DNA of 64,000 nt. Source: Plenodomus lindquistii. Taxonomy: Eukaryota; Ascomycota; Dothideomycetes; Pleosporales; Leptosphaeriaceae. The stretch spans positions 62,001 to 126,000 of the forward strand of contig JANUWI010000007.1 of the NCBI GenBank assembly GCA_025504975.1, read 5' to 3'. The translations under genes and the position numbers were made by a program. The stretch's first letter is position 1; each line of letters opens with the position of its first letter. The notes beneath the pieces are model-generated. The model saw nothing but the letters and a program-made list of their open reading frames with translations, did not search any database and was not told where the DNA came from. This document shows positions 21,647 to 33,520 of the stretch, piece by piece.

Positions 21647-23042
21647 ATGAATGCAAAATCATGGCTCCTTGCCGCCATAGCCTCCGCAGCCCCAATCCTA
21701 TCCCTCACCACCCTCGACCGCCAATGCTGGCATGAACACCCCCTCTCACGCATCACCCTCCAATCCAGTACTCACGGCCACTACGACCTTGTCCAACCTG
21801 TGCAAATAAACCCAAAAGATCAGACTCCCCACCACCCCTGGTCCTACCCCCCAATATGCACCCCGCATCTCTCCTCCTTCAATTCCCCCCTCTGCATCTA
21901 CACAAGCACCACCTTCGCTCATGACCGCGGCATTTCCCTCTTCACTACCCCTTCCCTTGCAGCACACTTCCTTTCACTCCCCGTCTTCTCCACTCCCTCG
22001 CCCTCCATCCTCACATCCGACGCTATAAACGCGCCTACAAACACATATCGCACTGCCGCTATACCCGGCAGGGGCATCGGCATGCTCGCCTCCCGGGATC
22101 TCGACTTTGGCGACAGAATAACAGCGTATACGCCGGCGTTTGTTGCTGCGTTGGAAGGAGAGCTAGGGACCATGGAAAGAGAGGGGTACTGGCGTGCTGC
22201 GATTGAGGGGTTACCTGCTGGGATGAGGGAGATGTTTATGGGGTTGGCAACTGTGTATGGGGATGAGAGGGTGAGGGTGCAGGATGTGGTCAAGGCGAAT
22301 ACGTTTCAGTTGGATGTAGCGGGGGTGAATCATCTTGCTGTGTGGCCGGAGACGAGTCGGTTCAATCACGATTGTGCGCCAAAGTACGTTCGCGCTTTTC
22401 TTGTTTTTCTTCGTATCTTCCGCGTACACTCGAAGTCTCTCCATCTCTGTCTCACCGCTTAAAGAAGAACCATAAACGTGGTGGAGGTGGAAATGTTGAT
22501 AGTGCTGACGAATCAACAGCGCACAATACATTCTCAACCCCGACACTCTTACTCACCACGTCCACGCTACACGCCCCATCGCAGCAGGCGAAGAGATAAC
22601 AATCTCATACACTACACCCTTTGACAACACATCGGTCCGCCAATCACACCTCGCATCCTTTGGCTTTACGTGTACCTGTCGCCGCTGCACTTCTCCGTCT
22701 ACAGATGACACGCTCTCACTCATTACGACGTTGGAAGCCCAGCTCAACAATTGGAGTGCCACGTCCGTTGCCAGCATCGAGATGGTGGAGCAACTCCTGA
22801 AGTTGCACGTCGATGAGGGGTTGGAGGGGTTCATGGACATAGCGTATGGCTTTGCAGCGTTGACATATAGTAGTTTTGGGAACGAGGTGGAGGCGGAGAG
22901 TTTTGCACGCAAGGCGAAAGGGGCGATTGAGATGAAGGATGGGGTGTGGAGTGCGAATTGGAAGGTTTGGCAGGAGATGTTGGACCAGGAAAAGGGTGGG
23001 GTCAAGGGGCACTGGAGTTGGAGGCGGAGGGTTGGGCAATGA
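21647..23042 (+). CDS. SET-domain protein with signal-peptide-like N-terminus
   Basis: Putative protein lysine methyltransferase of about 419 aa. Exons 21647-22383 and 22520-23042 are joined across a 136-nt intron, which restores SRFNHDCAPNAQYILN. The SET domain is split: GRGIGMLASRDLDFGD forms the first strand, the NH-x-C motif lies at the exon junction, and GEEITISYTTPF provides the catalytic Tyr region. A CxCxxC post-SET zinc site follows (FTCTCRRCTS). The C-terminal ~110 residues are helical, as in SMYD/SET5-like proteins. The N-terminus (MNAKSWLLAAIASAAPILSL) looks like a signal peptide, which is odd for an enzyme usually acting on nuclear or cytosolic proteins. Substrate is unknown. It is convergent with ORC6, 46 bp away. 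Confidence 0.85.
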
Positions 23043-23087
23043 TGTGTATCTGTGTTTGATGGAGTTTTAGACCCTGCTTCAGTCCAT

Positions 23088-24225
23088 TCATGTGGCTTCA
23101 ATCTCCTCGATGCGCATCATTATGCCAGATTTCCACCGTTGATAGTCGTCGCGCTGTCGTTCGCCAAGATAGTCGGTGGCGTCTTGCATCATGGTTCCAA
23201 GGCCAATGTAGTCGCTCCCTCCAGACTTCAGGCCTTGACTTCTCGCTGTAGTCGTGTGTGTAGCCGGATTGCTCGTTTCAACACCTTCCATCTCGTCCCC
23301 GTGGTCTTCAGGTAAAATGTTCAGAAACCACTCCATCCTCAGCCACCCCTCCTCCTGCGCCATGGGCATCAACAACTCTGTCGCGCTAGAAATCTCCTCA
23401 TACGACGTCGTCTTCCCAGTCGGTGTATCGCCTAGCGCATGCACAGCGTCCTGGCGCCACGCGGCATACTGGGCTGCCGAGACCTCGATGTCCTTCATCC
23501 TCGTGAGAACGTACAGGGATACCGTAGCAACCAGCCCCAGGATCTTTGTGTCGTTCACCTCTTCGCGTCGCGTCTCGGTCCCTCGTGAGCGCTTGCTGGG
23601 TGTTGCTGCGGCCGCAGCGCTCATCCGCGCCAACAACGGTAGAATGGTTTCGACGCCGGTGTATATGTGGGGAGCGGCAGCTGGGTATTCGAATTTCTTG
23701 ACAAGCGAGCGCACAGCAGGCATGACCCATTCTGGCGCCTCTTCAAAAGTATTCGCACTGCCACGTGCGCTGCGTGGTGTTTTGCGCCCACTTGCTGGTG
23801 TTTTGGATGGTGTGTTGCGCGCCGACGCTGGCGCTGCATCCCTGTTCTTCCGTGGTGTTTGCGGTGCGCTGGCGGTTGTTGTAGAAGATGGCAGTAGTGC
23901 ACTGGCGAGGTATGCGTAGAGCTTCTTGTAGATGCGTGGGGGGCATGGGGGTCGCGATGTTATGGTTGGGAGGTTGAGTCGTTTCTTGAGACTAACGTGA
24001 TCAGCATCCAAGGTAAGAGTGCTTGTAGGACGTCGTATACCTCTCACATGCCAGCTGCGCGCAAGCATATGGTCGCGCAATCTCCTCGTCTGACTTCAAC
24101 GAACTTGCTACGGTGCGGGAACGTGTGAGGAGTGAGAGAGCAAGGTCGAGGAGTTCTGGTGGAAGCGGGCCATTCAATGTGGGAATGAGGCCAGTCAGGG
24201 CTTGTTCGACGCTTGCTTTGCTCAT
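23088..24225 (-). CDS. ORC6: Origin recognition complex subunit 6
   Basis: Subunit of the six-protein complex that marks replication origins and loads MCM helicase. Exon 1 (24041-24225) and exon 2 (23088-23991) flank a 49-nt intron, giving 362 aa. The N-terminal cyclin-like fold reads MSKASVEQALTGLIPTLNG ... PPELLDLALSLLTRSR ... IARPYACAQLACESLKKRL, followed by CPPRIYKKLYAYLASAL. A Ser/Thr/Pro/Lys-rich linker (TPRKNRD, TPSKTPASGRKTPRSAR) offers several CDK-type S/T-P sites. The second helical domain contains WVMPAVRSLVKKF and ILGLVATVSLYVLTRM. The ORC6 assignment rests on this architecture and the N-terminal segment. Sequence conservation in this family is low, so moderate caution applies. 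Confidence 0.82.
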
Positions 24226-24603
24226 TTTGCACCTTGTCTGTTGATTTGATCGTCTTCTTCTCTGGTTGTGGTGACATCGACGCGTGTCGGTCGCAACTTC
24301 CGTTTCACGTGCTCACGTGGACGCTAGACTTTATCCGGACATCGCATGCAGGTATTTGATGAGAGCAAGGTCAGCAGCACATCATCCGCAGCACAGCACG
24401 GCACCCGATTGAGACTTATTCCCTTAGCAAAGGCCCTGTCTTGACCTGGCGAAATTGACGTCCAAATGTATTGGTCATGCCTGAAGTCGGTTATGCACAA
24501 TGTTGCCTGTGATTATGTCTACAGACTGCCCACAAATGCTCGACTGAGCAACGCCCCAGGCCTTGCTACCGAGCCTCCATGGTTCTCTCTACTACTCGAC
24601 TCG
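24226..24603. other. Intergenic region, upstream of ORC6 and downstream of VMA5
   Basis: About 380 bp containing the ORC6 promoter region and the 3' flank of VMA5. No gene or repeat is recognised. Confidence 0.4.
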
Positions 24604-25937
24604 CTATACAACTTCGAACTGGTAGTATACATATGCGGTATATTCTTGATCCGCCAGGTGCCCAGCTTGTTGCATGTCGGTTGTCGTGGCGCTGTCATCC
24701 TTTTGGATGCGACCCTTGTTATCGCGGCCAAACGCGTTGCCTCCGAGGTACGAGTACGCTGAGTCGAGATTCGTCTTTGCCTTCTTGGCTGCTTTAGGGT
24801 CCGTCTGTCACATGTCAATGATGTCGTCTTTGCCGGCACAACGATGAGCATTACCTGCACTATTCCACACACAAAGTCAAGAGGCAAACCGTATCGCAGC
24901 ACAGTCTCCACAAAGACCCTCAATGCAAGCACATGGATCCAGATCATAGCACTCTCGCTGTATCCCGTCCTTCCCAGCCGCAGCGCTTCGCCCCAAAGTT
25001 TCCGCTCGTCCTTGGCCAATTGTTCCGTCTCTTTCGCCTCTTCTTCCTTGCCTCCCTCCTTGTATTGGTAGTCTCTCGGCGTCCAGCGCTTCTCCCTGCA
25101 CTTGTGTATGAACTCGTTCGAGTGCTTCTTGAAAGTCGTCACTGCGAACAATGTGAACTCGCTGTCCTCGGCGAGCTGGTTCGCAGATCGTGGGACCACC
25201 ATTGGAGATAGCTCCTCGTACTGCTTCAAAAAGTCTTTGACGACGGTTTTTGGAACGGCGATGAGGTGCGTATCGAGGTATTCAGAGTCTTGGATCAGGG
25301 CAGATGCGGGTACGACATTAACGAGGGATTTGGTGGAGAGGTTGCCTGTGCGCTTGCGTTCTGCGGCTCCAAGAGCGGACTTTGTTTGGTTGTACTGGGA
25401 GAACTTGGACTTGACGTCGTTGTCGATGCCTTGTATTTCCTGAGTGGCTTAGCGACAGCTCTTGGGGTATTCTCATGAGGCGCACCTTTTGCAAAGAGTC
25501 TATCAGGTCCTTGATGGGCTTGTCTGCCCGGTACTTGACCTTGTTCCATTGAAAGCTTCGCAGATACTGATCCACGGGTTCTGTGGGGCCTGTTAGCTTC
25601 ATAGAGCCTTTCCATCAGAAGAGCATAGTCGCTCACTATCGTTGATTGTCTTTTGTTGTTGCACCTTGCCTTCATCGCCATCCAAGATCTGCCGTAAGCT
25701 GTCCCCCACCTTCCCAACCACACCTTCACACGCAGCACTCAGCTTGGCCAAGTCATCTGCCTGCTGCACCAGCGCGTCGAGCGTGCCAATCTTGAAGTTG
25801 GGTATTGTAAAAGGGAAGGTGGTCCCTACGTCATTGGTCACGGTGCTGCGCAGAGCTGTGAGAGCTTCGTCGACGTGGTTCGAGGGCGATATCGAAGTTG
25901 GCAGCGACACCAGCAGGAACGTCTTGCCCTTTGACAT
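24604..25937 (-). CDS. VMA5: V-type proton ATPase subunit C
   Basis: Peripheral-stalk subunit C of the V1 sector, which controls reversible assembly of the vacuolar H+-ATPase. Four exons (25637-25937, 25486-25580, 24855-25439, 24604-24804) with introns of 56, 46 and 50 nt give 393 aa, essentially the yeast length (392). Landmarks are the start MSKGKTFLLVSLPTS, FPFTIPNFKIGTLDALV, PVDQYLRSFQWNKVKYR and IQGIDNDVKSKFSQYNQTKS. Further on are DFLKQYEELSPMVVPRSA, RVFVETVLRYGLPLDF and the terminal YVYYQFEVV. Every join keeps frame and matches family spacing. The last exon was recovered only through splicing. It is divergent from GCV1 with 259 bp between start codons. Confidence 0.95.
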
Positions 25938-26122
25938 GGTTGCTGCGAGCTGCTTCGGCGCACGTTCGGGCGCAGGCGCAAGAAATTAGGCGGTATGGGC
26001 GATATGGGGAAGAATGGCCGTATTGGTTAATGGGATGCGGTCGTTGTCCTACGGGGAAGCTGCGATAGCTTAGCGCTAGCGTGCCTGCCGTCATTGGCGT
26101 GGGCCCGCGACTGCTCCCCAGC

Positions 26123-26131
26123 TTTATATAA
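26123..26131 (+). promoter_or_regulatory. TATA-like element upstream of GCV1
   Basis: TTTATATAA lies about 65-75 bp upstream of the GCV1 start codon, a reasonable position for a fungal TATA box. It sits in the 259-bp region shared with VMA5. Assignment rests on motif and position only. Confidence 0.4.
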
Positions 26132-26196
26132 CACCGACCGTGAGTACCCGCCCTTGGGGAAGAATTCGCAAGCAGATTCCCCCTCCACAACACAAT

Positions 26197-27633
26197 ATGG
26201 CGTCCAAAAAAGCTGTCGCTGTGCTGCGCCCGGCGCTCAATGCCTCTGGACCCAGACTTTTGAGGGCAGAATTCCAGCAGAGCGCGCGGTATTCGTCAAG
26301 ATCCCTTGTCAGCCAGGCCTCACGACCCCGCCAGGTCGTGCAACAATCACAATTGTCACAACAGAATGTTCGATTTGCTTCATCAGAAGCAGAAACAGAG
26401 CCGTTGGGGAGGACTGGGCTATATGAGCTGCACAGCAAATATGGCGCGAAATTTGTGCCTTTCGGTGGCTACGACATGCCAGTGCAGTATAGCGACCTGA
26501 GCATCATCGAGTCGCATAACTGGACACGCGAGAAAGCCAGCTTGTTTGATGTGGGACACATGTGAGTACACCTGCAAGACTTCCTTGACTTTAGTGTTGA
26601 TGAACGATGCAGGGTTCAACATCACTTTTCTGGCGCTGGCGCTGAAGCTTTCCTCGAGAGCATCACTCCTTCTTCCCTGTCTACCCTGCCAGAGCGCCAA
26701 TCCACGCTCTCAACCCTACTACATCCTGGAACAGGCGGCATTGTAGACGACACCGTAGTCACTCGTCTCCCAGGCAAGTTCTATGTTGTTACCAACGCAG
26801 GCTGCAGAGCAAAAGACACTGCCTACTTCAAAGAGCAACTCGAGGCATGGAACTCATCGCACCCAGACCAGCCAGTCAAGTGGGAGATTCTCGACGGCCA
26901 AGGTCTCATTGCGCTCCAAGGGCCGTTGTCGGCTGAGATCCTCGCACGCGTCCTGGAAGAGAAGTCAGCAGGCGACCTCAAGTCGCTGTACTTTGGCCAA
27001 TGCATCCCTGCGACCATCAAAGGTACCGACGCAGAAGTCCTCGTCAGCCGTGGTGGTTACACAGGCGAAGATGGCTTCGAGATCAGCATACCTGCCTATG
27101 CCACAGAAGCCATCACACAATTTCTCCTTGACTCATCCAAGGACGAGCTGCGTTTCGCTGGGCTTGGTGCACGCGATACACTTCGCCTGGAAGCGGGCAT
27201 GTGTCTATACGGCCACGATCTCGATGACACCACCACACCAGTCGAGGCAGGCCTTTCATGGATCATTGGTAAAGATCGTCGTGCAAACGGTGGCTTCCAC
27301 GGCGACTCAGTCATCCTTCAACAACTCAAGAAGAAGTCTGAAGGCGGTGGTGTAACACGGCGACGGGTAGGTCTTATTATCGAAGGCTCGCCGGCACGAG
27401 AAGGCGCAAAGATCGTTAACGAGGCTGGCGAGGAGATTGGCAACATTACATCCGGGTGTCCCTCGCCGACACTCAAGAAAAACATCTCAATGGGATACAT
27501 CAAAGATGGTTTGCACAAGTCTGGGACTGAGGTACAGGTCGTTGTGAGAGGAAAGAAGAGGAAGGCGGTTGTGACGAAAATGCCGTTCATCCCTAGCAAG
27601 TATTTCAAGCAGCCTGCCAACATCAAGGCGTAG
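26197..27633 (+). CDS. GCV1: Aminomethyltransferase, glycine cleavage system T protein
   Basis: Mitochondrial tetrahydrofolate-dependent enzyme that transfers the methylene group from aminomethyl-H protein during glycine breakdown. Two exons, 26197-26561 and 26613-27633, give 461 aa. The N-terminal ~65 residues are Arg/Ser/Gln-rich and lack acids, a typical mitochondrial presequence. The catalytic domain begins TGLYELHSKYGAKFVPFGGY and continues across the 51-nt intron through SLFDVGHMVQHHFSG. Later motifs include SRGGYTGEDGFEIS, GLGARDTLRLEAGMCLYGHD and TPVEAGLSWIIGK. The C-terminal barrel has GNITSGCPSPTLKKNISMGY. All exons are intact. Confidence 0.96.
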
Positions 27634-28580
27634 GCTCCGGTCCCTCATAACCAATACTCATCTTGATACTTGCGACCTATCGAATTATTCTTCTTCCTGA
27701 CAGTTTTACATAACAATTACTGGCGCGCAATAGGGCTCGTACAGGAAGTTTACGTTGGTCCGCTGGGCTCTAGTTGCTCGTGGAAACTTACTAATTTTTT
27801 CTCGAGCGGGTTCATCGTCGTTCAAGTAGCCGAGGGTGTGATTCATCCCCTCACGAAGGCTTCCTTCCCCACATCACACGTGGTGAACGACAGTCACGTA
27901 CCGCCTCTTGGCCACGACCAGCCGCCATCCTCCGATTCGAGTGTGGAGTAGTAGCACGAAATGCGGGGACGGAGTGATCCGCGTGCAGACGACCTAGCTT
28001 CAGCCACGCTCGCTCATTGGACAATCTATGCGGAGTATTGGACATCAGGTACCATCATGTACGAGAATCGGCACATCCCTGGAAATGCACATGGCATGAT
28101 AAGGCTAGATGCAGGCAATTGTTACATGTCCACCTAACTTGAAGTAGTTAGATGATTTGCCTACCAGTTTCGAGCTTCCATGCAAGATAGGTGTAATCTC
28201 GTTGTAAATTGATTATCTGCAATATATCTCAAACACTTCCCTCTAGTGCAAACACTACCTAGAATGCCATTCTCTAACAAATCCTACTGGACAAGATTGA
28301 AGCTTGGAGGACGATTAACAGTTGCTTTGACTATAGCAGATCAGCCGTGCATAAAATCTAGCTCGAAGCTTAATCGTTAGGCACAGCCCTGGAACGCGGC
28401 ATTCTAACCTTAGAAGGGTGACTTCCATCGGGAACTGACTTGGTAATCCAGGTTCTAGCCCTGGAGACTCAGTCAGCCGAGGACTCAGCACCAGATGCTG
28501 GCAATGAATCTTGCATATAAAGACGGTTGGAATGTCGCGGCATAGGTCAAGAATCATCGAATTCATCAACTTCTGCAAAC
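27634..28580. other. Intergenic region, no gene recognised
   Basis: About 0.95 kb, somewhat AT-rich between 28080 and 28320. A 5-bp stem with 7-nt loop near 28450-28466 resembles a tRNA T-arm, but no complete cloverleaf could be drawn around it. Confidence 0.4.
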
Positions 28581-30255
28581 ATGGCCTTAGCCGGTAATTG
28601 TTCGCCTGCGGGTATTCCACTTCCCACACTGTTTGGCGCAGAGTTCCTCTCAATCACAGCCAGTCCCGTTGTAAATTATACAAGTCCTCCCGCGAGCTAT
28701 ATCAACAATGGCCGCGCACCAACGACCCCGATCAGCTTCTGCAATGTAACTCTGACACACACTCACCCGGGCTATAATGATACACTGCGCACCCAGATCT
28801 GGCTGCCATTGACTTCTGCGTGGAATGGACGTTTCCAGATGGCAGCCGGCGGAGGCTGGGTCGCTGGGTACGACGCTGGGTCATTCGGTCAAATGTCAGG
28901 AGCAGTCAACGACGGCTATGCCACGTCAACCGTAGACGCTGGTGTCCAGACTGCAACTTCTTTCACGCCAGAAGCCTGGGCACTAAAAAGCCCCGGGAAC
29001 GTCGACTACAACACGCTCGAGACCTTCGCCTACAAATCCTTACATGATGGCGCGCTGGCCACAAAGAGCATCATAGAAAGTTTCTATGGAAGAGAGCCTG
29101 CCTATTCGTATTGGAATGGCTGTTCTCAGGGTGGACGACAAGGATATATGTTTGCTCAGAGGTTCCCAGAAGTCTTTGATGGTATTGCAGCCACTGCACC
29201 CGCTATCAACTGGGACAAGTTCTTCGTTGCATCCGCATATCCAGGCCAAGTCCTCAGAGAAACTGGACAGACGCCCAACGTCTGCGAATACGACACCATT
29301 TTCCGGGCCGCAATCGAAGCCTGTGACGGCCTGGATGGGCTCGACGACGACATCATATCTCATCCAGACTCGTGCAAATTTGACCCGTATTCTCTAGTCG
29401 GTAAACCAGCAACATCCTGCCGGTCAGCTTCACCACCGGGTCCTTCCACCATCTCTGAAGCAGCAGCATCTTACATGAATGCTTTGTGGAACGGCGTACG
29501 CACAGAGGACGGTACTCTCCTCTATCCCACAGCGGACCGCAGTGTCAACGTCACCGCCAGCGGCGCTTTGGTCACGAGGTGCTTTGCAAACTCGACCTGT
29601 ACCGCAACTCGAAATCCGCTCTTTGGCGACTGGATACGACTCTTCATTGAGAAAGACCCAAATTACAACATCAACAATATGACGCGTGGCGAGTTCGTGG
29701 CAGCTTTCCGTACAAGTGTACGAGAGTATGCGTCGATTATCGGAACCGGTTCTACAGACCTGACAGAGTTTAAAGCTACTGGGCATAAATTGCTCACATG
29801 GCATGGTCTGGTAAGTGCAGATATCTCTCTTGGATGTCTTTTTCCCTCTTAGTCCGGTGTTCGCTTGGTCTTCTTCCCCTCAATTACTTCCACGTTCCTG
29901 TCTCAAACTCATTTATTGATATACTGACCATTGGCCTCTCCAGGCCGACGACCTAATCCCCTACGCAAACACGCGCGTCTACTACGACGAGGTAAAACGT
30001 CTTGACCGCAAAGTTGACGATTACTACCGGTATTTTGAAGCCCCTGGCGTAGCCCACTGTGGCGGAGGACCCGGTGGGAATCCATTTGGTACTTTCAAGG
30101 CGCTTGTCGCGTGGGTAGAGAACGGCACAGCACCTAACTCTTTGATTGCAACGAGTCCGAGGAACAAGACGAGTCTACTGTGTCCGTACCCTAAGAAGGC
30201 TGTGTTCAAGGGGACCAGCCCAGACTTTAGTGCGAAGGACTTTGTGTGCTCGTGA
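28581..30255 (+). CDS. Tannase / feruloyl esterase family protein (2)
   Basis: Serine esterase of the tannase/feruloyl-esterase family, about 513 aa. Exon 1 is 28581-29810, intron 133 nt, and exon 2 is 29944-30255. The nucleophile elbow is GCSQGGRQG, the catalytic acid lies after the intron in the GLADDLIPY region, and the His is in GVAHCGGGPGG. Several N-x-S/T sequons suggest extracellular folding. The ATG at 28581 gives MALAGNCSPAG without a convincing signal peptide. An upstream in-frame TTG extension does not supply one either, so a missed 5' exon is possible. It differs strongly from the other family member at 4.7 kb and is not a recent duplicate. Confidence 0.85.
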
Positions 30256-30893
30256 GATTCTCGAAAGGTGAAGTTATGGTACTTCAGTAGTAGCCAAGCG
30301 GGCGAGTGACGTAGTTCCGCGACAAAATCGCGAAAGTAGTCTCAAAATAAACCTCTCATGAATCACTTTTTTTTAGATCACAGGAATCCTGTGACTCATA
30401 TAGTGATATTATTTATTCGATGATTGACGGATCGCGAAGGGCAGTTCTGGGCAATTTTGCAGGCTATGTATTGAGAGAAGCGTGGATGTAGCCAGATCTG
30501 GCTTAGTCTGGCGCGAGGCTTGGTAGAGAGTCCTGTGGGAAGGCGGACTGGGTTTCGACAGCCTAGTGTGGTCAGCCAATGGGTGTTTCAATGCTTACCT
30601 ACGTGGTGGCACCCTACGTCAGGCAGCTATCTTAAGTTCAGCCTGCTCGCAGCCTGCTCCCGTTACCAAGTCACACTAACACTCACAATCGGTATCACAA
30701 CATCAACTTATCCAAGCTTCCTATCAAACAACGTTCTGCCACCCGAACCGCTTATGGGCGCACGCCATCTCGCTGTTAGCCGTACAGAGCCCCCATCATA
30801 CATCCCAGGTGTATGACCTGCTACCGCAAGGCTGAACTTCGACGAGGCTTGACCTTCGTCATTATCTCCAGTATCGATCGACGAGTCAAGTTC
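30256..30893. other. Intergenic region, no gene recognised
   Basis: About 640 bp between the second tannase-family gene and the zinc-finger gene. A short T-run occurs near 30368. No gene is supported. Confidence 0.4.
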
Positions 30894-33339
30894 ATGAGTG
30901 CGAGGGCAGCTCATTCATGGTACTGCGGCTGGTGCGGAGATGGTCCCTACGGGACTTGGCAATATCAATGTCCAAATTGCCAATATCGGGCCTGCAGTAA
31001 GTGTTGTATCATTGTAGATGGGGCCTATAATCAGGCCTCACATCAAGAAGCTGAAAGAGATGAAAGAGAAGTAGCTCGATCACCTGTTAACATCTCATCA
31101 GAACAGAACCAGCAGACTATTACGGAGCAATCTGTAGTGATCCCACTGGACCTAGATGACGGGACACATGTGAAGCCACTCAAGCAACTACCTCGGGAGG
31201 TTGCAGACAGACTAGAAGATCATGAACAGGAAGTCTCCGAACCATCTTCAGCCAGTTTATCAAAACAAGATGATAGCATCTTGCCTTTTGAACAGCCAAG
31301 GCAGGCCGAGCTACCAAGCCATACACACGAGGCTGGTGGAGATGATGCCGTCAAGTTGCCATGGTCCCCACCAGCACACGCCAGGACTTCATCGGAAACA
31401 TTACAGGAGTTCGAAGCACTTGACCGCAATCCTGTAGAGAAATCATACGATCTCGATGCAGCATCTAGCGTAGCCTCATACGTCAGTTCCGTGCAAACGA
31501 TTCCATCTCTGGCATCCTCGTTAACCACCAACTCCATACATGCAGCATATACAGGGGAACAAGTTGCTCTAGCGTTAGAGCTGCTAACAATACTTTGCGA
31601 GATGACGAAAAACTAGTGTCAATATATCAGCTTGCCATCGCCAATGTCGAAATCGGCCCTGAGAGTTTAGAGAGGAACCTTCGTCGATCGTTCAAAATAT
31701 TTGCTCAAGAACTTCGTATCGAAGCAGGAGACCAATTTGAGTTCTACGTATCGAAGTTCGTTGAGAAAAAGGCGCGGCACGTGGCACGAGTCATTGTGCA
31801 ACAATACAGTCCTTCCCTGAGTTCGGCGGACCGTCATAGTAACAAAGTGGCGCTACGCGAAAACTTGGCCGACGGTGAGAGTGACTCGGAAGGTGACAAG
31901 ATCGATGAGAGTTCTCTCAACGACTCGAAACTATTCCGAGAATTCTTGATGAAAGGCGAACCGCTGGAGAGATTGCACGCGCGGATCGAAGCATTTGTAG
32001 CACCGAAGCCTCCTCATCATGAAAAGCTTCTCAGGATTGCGCTCAATGAAGAGGGCAACATCATCTCGAAGGATCTCAATCCAAACAATAGACTCAACGA
32101 AGAAGACTCGCAATCTCCACCAACGGAAAGAACACTACCGGGCGTCCTGACACGTATGATGAGGATCTTACTAGTGGCAGTGGACGTCCTTGAACCTCCT
32201 ATGAGGACCGATTCCGTCAGGCTGAGGTGGGAATGTGTGAGTTTTCCTCCGGATCCAGATATTCAATCCAACTGACGTTGGTGTATCACTGACCATAAGG
32301 CTAGGCCTGCGGTGTAAAATTGTATGAAGACTTCACAGAGCTTCGACCCGGGGGCATGGCCAAGCTCATTGAACGAATGCAGAAATCGGATGCCAGGAAC
32401 ATTCGCACTGTTGTGCAGAACGGAGCCAATGATGGAGCCAAGAACGTTTTTCGTATGCCAGCGTGGGCACAAGGCATGAACAAGTCTGCGAGATCCTTCT
32501 TCCGGAGGTCTGGACCGATACTTCCACAAAGCCAGAATGGAAATGGTACGGCAGCAGCAGGAAACAACACAACATCGGGCCCGGACAAATTGTATATGTT
32601 GACCTGCATGGCCAACAGCAAATATCTTCGCGTACTGTTCCAGGATGGGATAGATCACATCTCCGGAGACAAGGACATGTTCGAATTCATGAGAGATACC
32701 CAAGTCAACCGCTGTCATAGGCGTCTCGGTGTGAATATTCCGTTGAGATGTGTCCAGGGCTTGTTTTTTGTCAAGGTAAACAAAGACTCGGCTCGCAGGT
32801 CTAATGTGAAAACTACTAACGAAATCAATCAGTTTCGCCTGCTATCATGTGGCAGTGCAGAGATACGAGAACACGACCCTTGCTGTACTAATTCTTCGAC
32901 GAGGCTATGTGAATGCATCCCACAAGCTCAGCAAGTCGAACCGGAGCCAGGCGCGCAATACAAATGCAAACCAGCAGGTCCTCCGGAGACGTCACCACCA
33001 ATCAGCTCACGACAGCTTATGCATTGGTTGACTCATCCTGAATGTATTCGCAAAGACGAGACCTTCGTCTTCGATCAGTTGCCCAAACGTAAGTGCGGGT
33101 TGCTCAAAGCGGACGTTGGGAAGCCAGTTGACGGATGGGGACTACTTTATGAAGAAAATTGGAACTACCGCTTGTTCATCAGCATACTCTTTGCCCTGGC
33201 CCTGTCAGGCAGCGTCATTTTCGCAATTCTCTGGTCATGCTTTGAGCATGACATACAGGGCGCGTTTGGCGTGAGCTCCTATATTATCGGGACCTTCGGA
33301 ATTTTCATGATGTGTGTTGCGAGTCAGCTTGACAAATAA
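30894..33339 (+). pseudogene. Zinc-finger protein with C-terminal membrane anchor, frame-broken
   Basis: Large protein of a widespread but uncharacterised fungal type. The start MSARAAHSWYC leads into three CxxC pairs (WYCGWCGDG, YQCPNCQY, RACSKCC), a small zinc-binding module. A long disordered Ser/Pro/Glu region follows. A conserved helical block comes next (GPESLERNLRRSFKIFAQEL ... EKKARHVARVIV). After a 68-nt intron (32237-32304), which joins RLRWECACGVKLYEDFTELRPG, there is a Cys-containing core. The tail is WGLLYEENWNYR, two hydrophobic helices (33170-33330) and a short end. The frame breaks once, near 31604. The first part continues to a TAG at 31614-31616 while the helical block is in another frame; one missing nucleotide explains it and no intron fits. 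Treat it as a single-frameshift pseudogene or an assembly error. Confidence 0.65.
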
Positions 33340-33520
33340 TATCGAGAAAAGTCACGAAGAAAGGCTGCACGCAGTCCATGCGTTTTTCTATCAGTGCTAA
33401 GCCTTGTGGTCCGGCTCATCCCTACGCTTCAACTCTCATGTTCCATTACGCTCCTATGCATCTAGTTCGAATGGGCTCCAAATGTTGCAGGATATAGAAA
33501 ATTTGCTGCTACACGCACGT

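Noticed and set aside
28440..28520. tRNA-like T-arm stem-loop
   Set aside because: Position 57 of the loop is not a purine and no acceptor, D or anticodon arms could be built around it.
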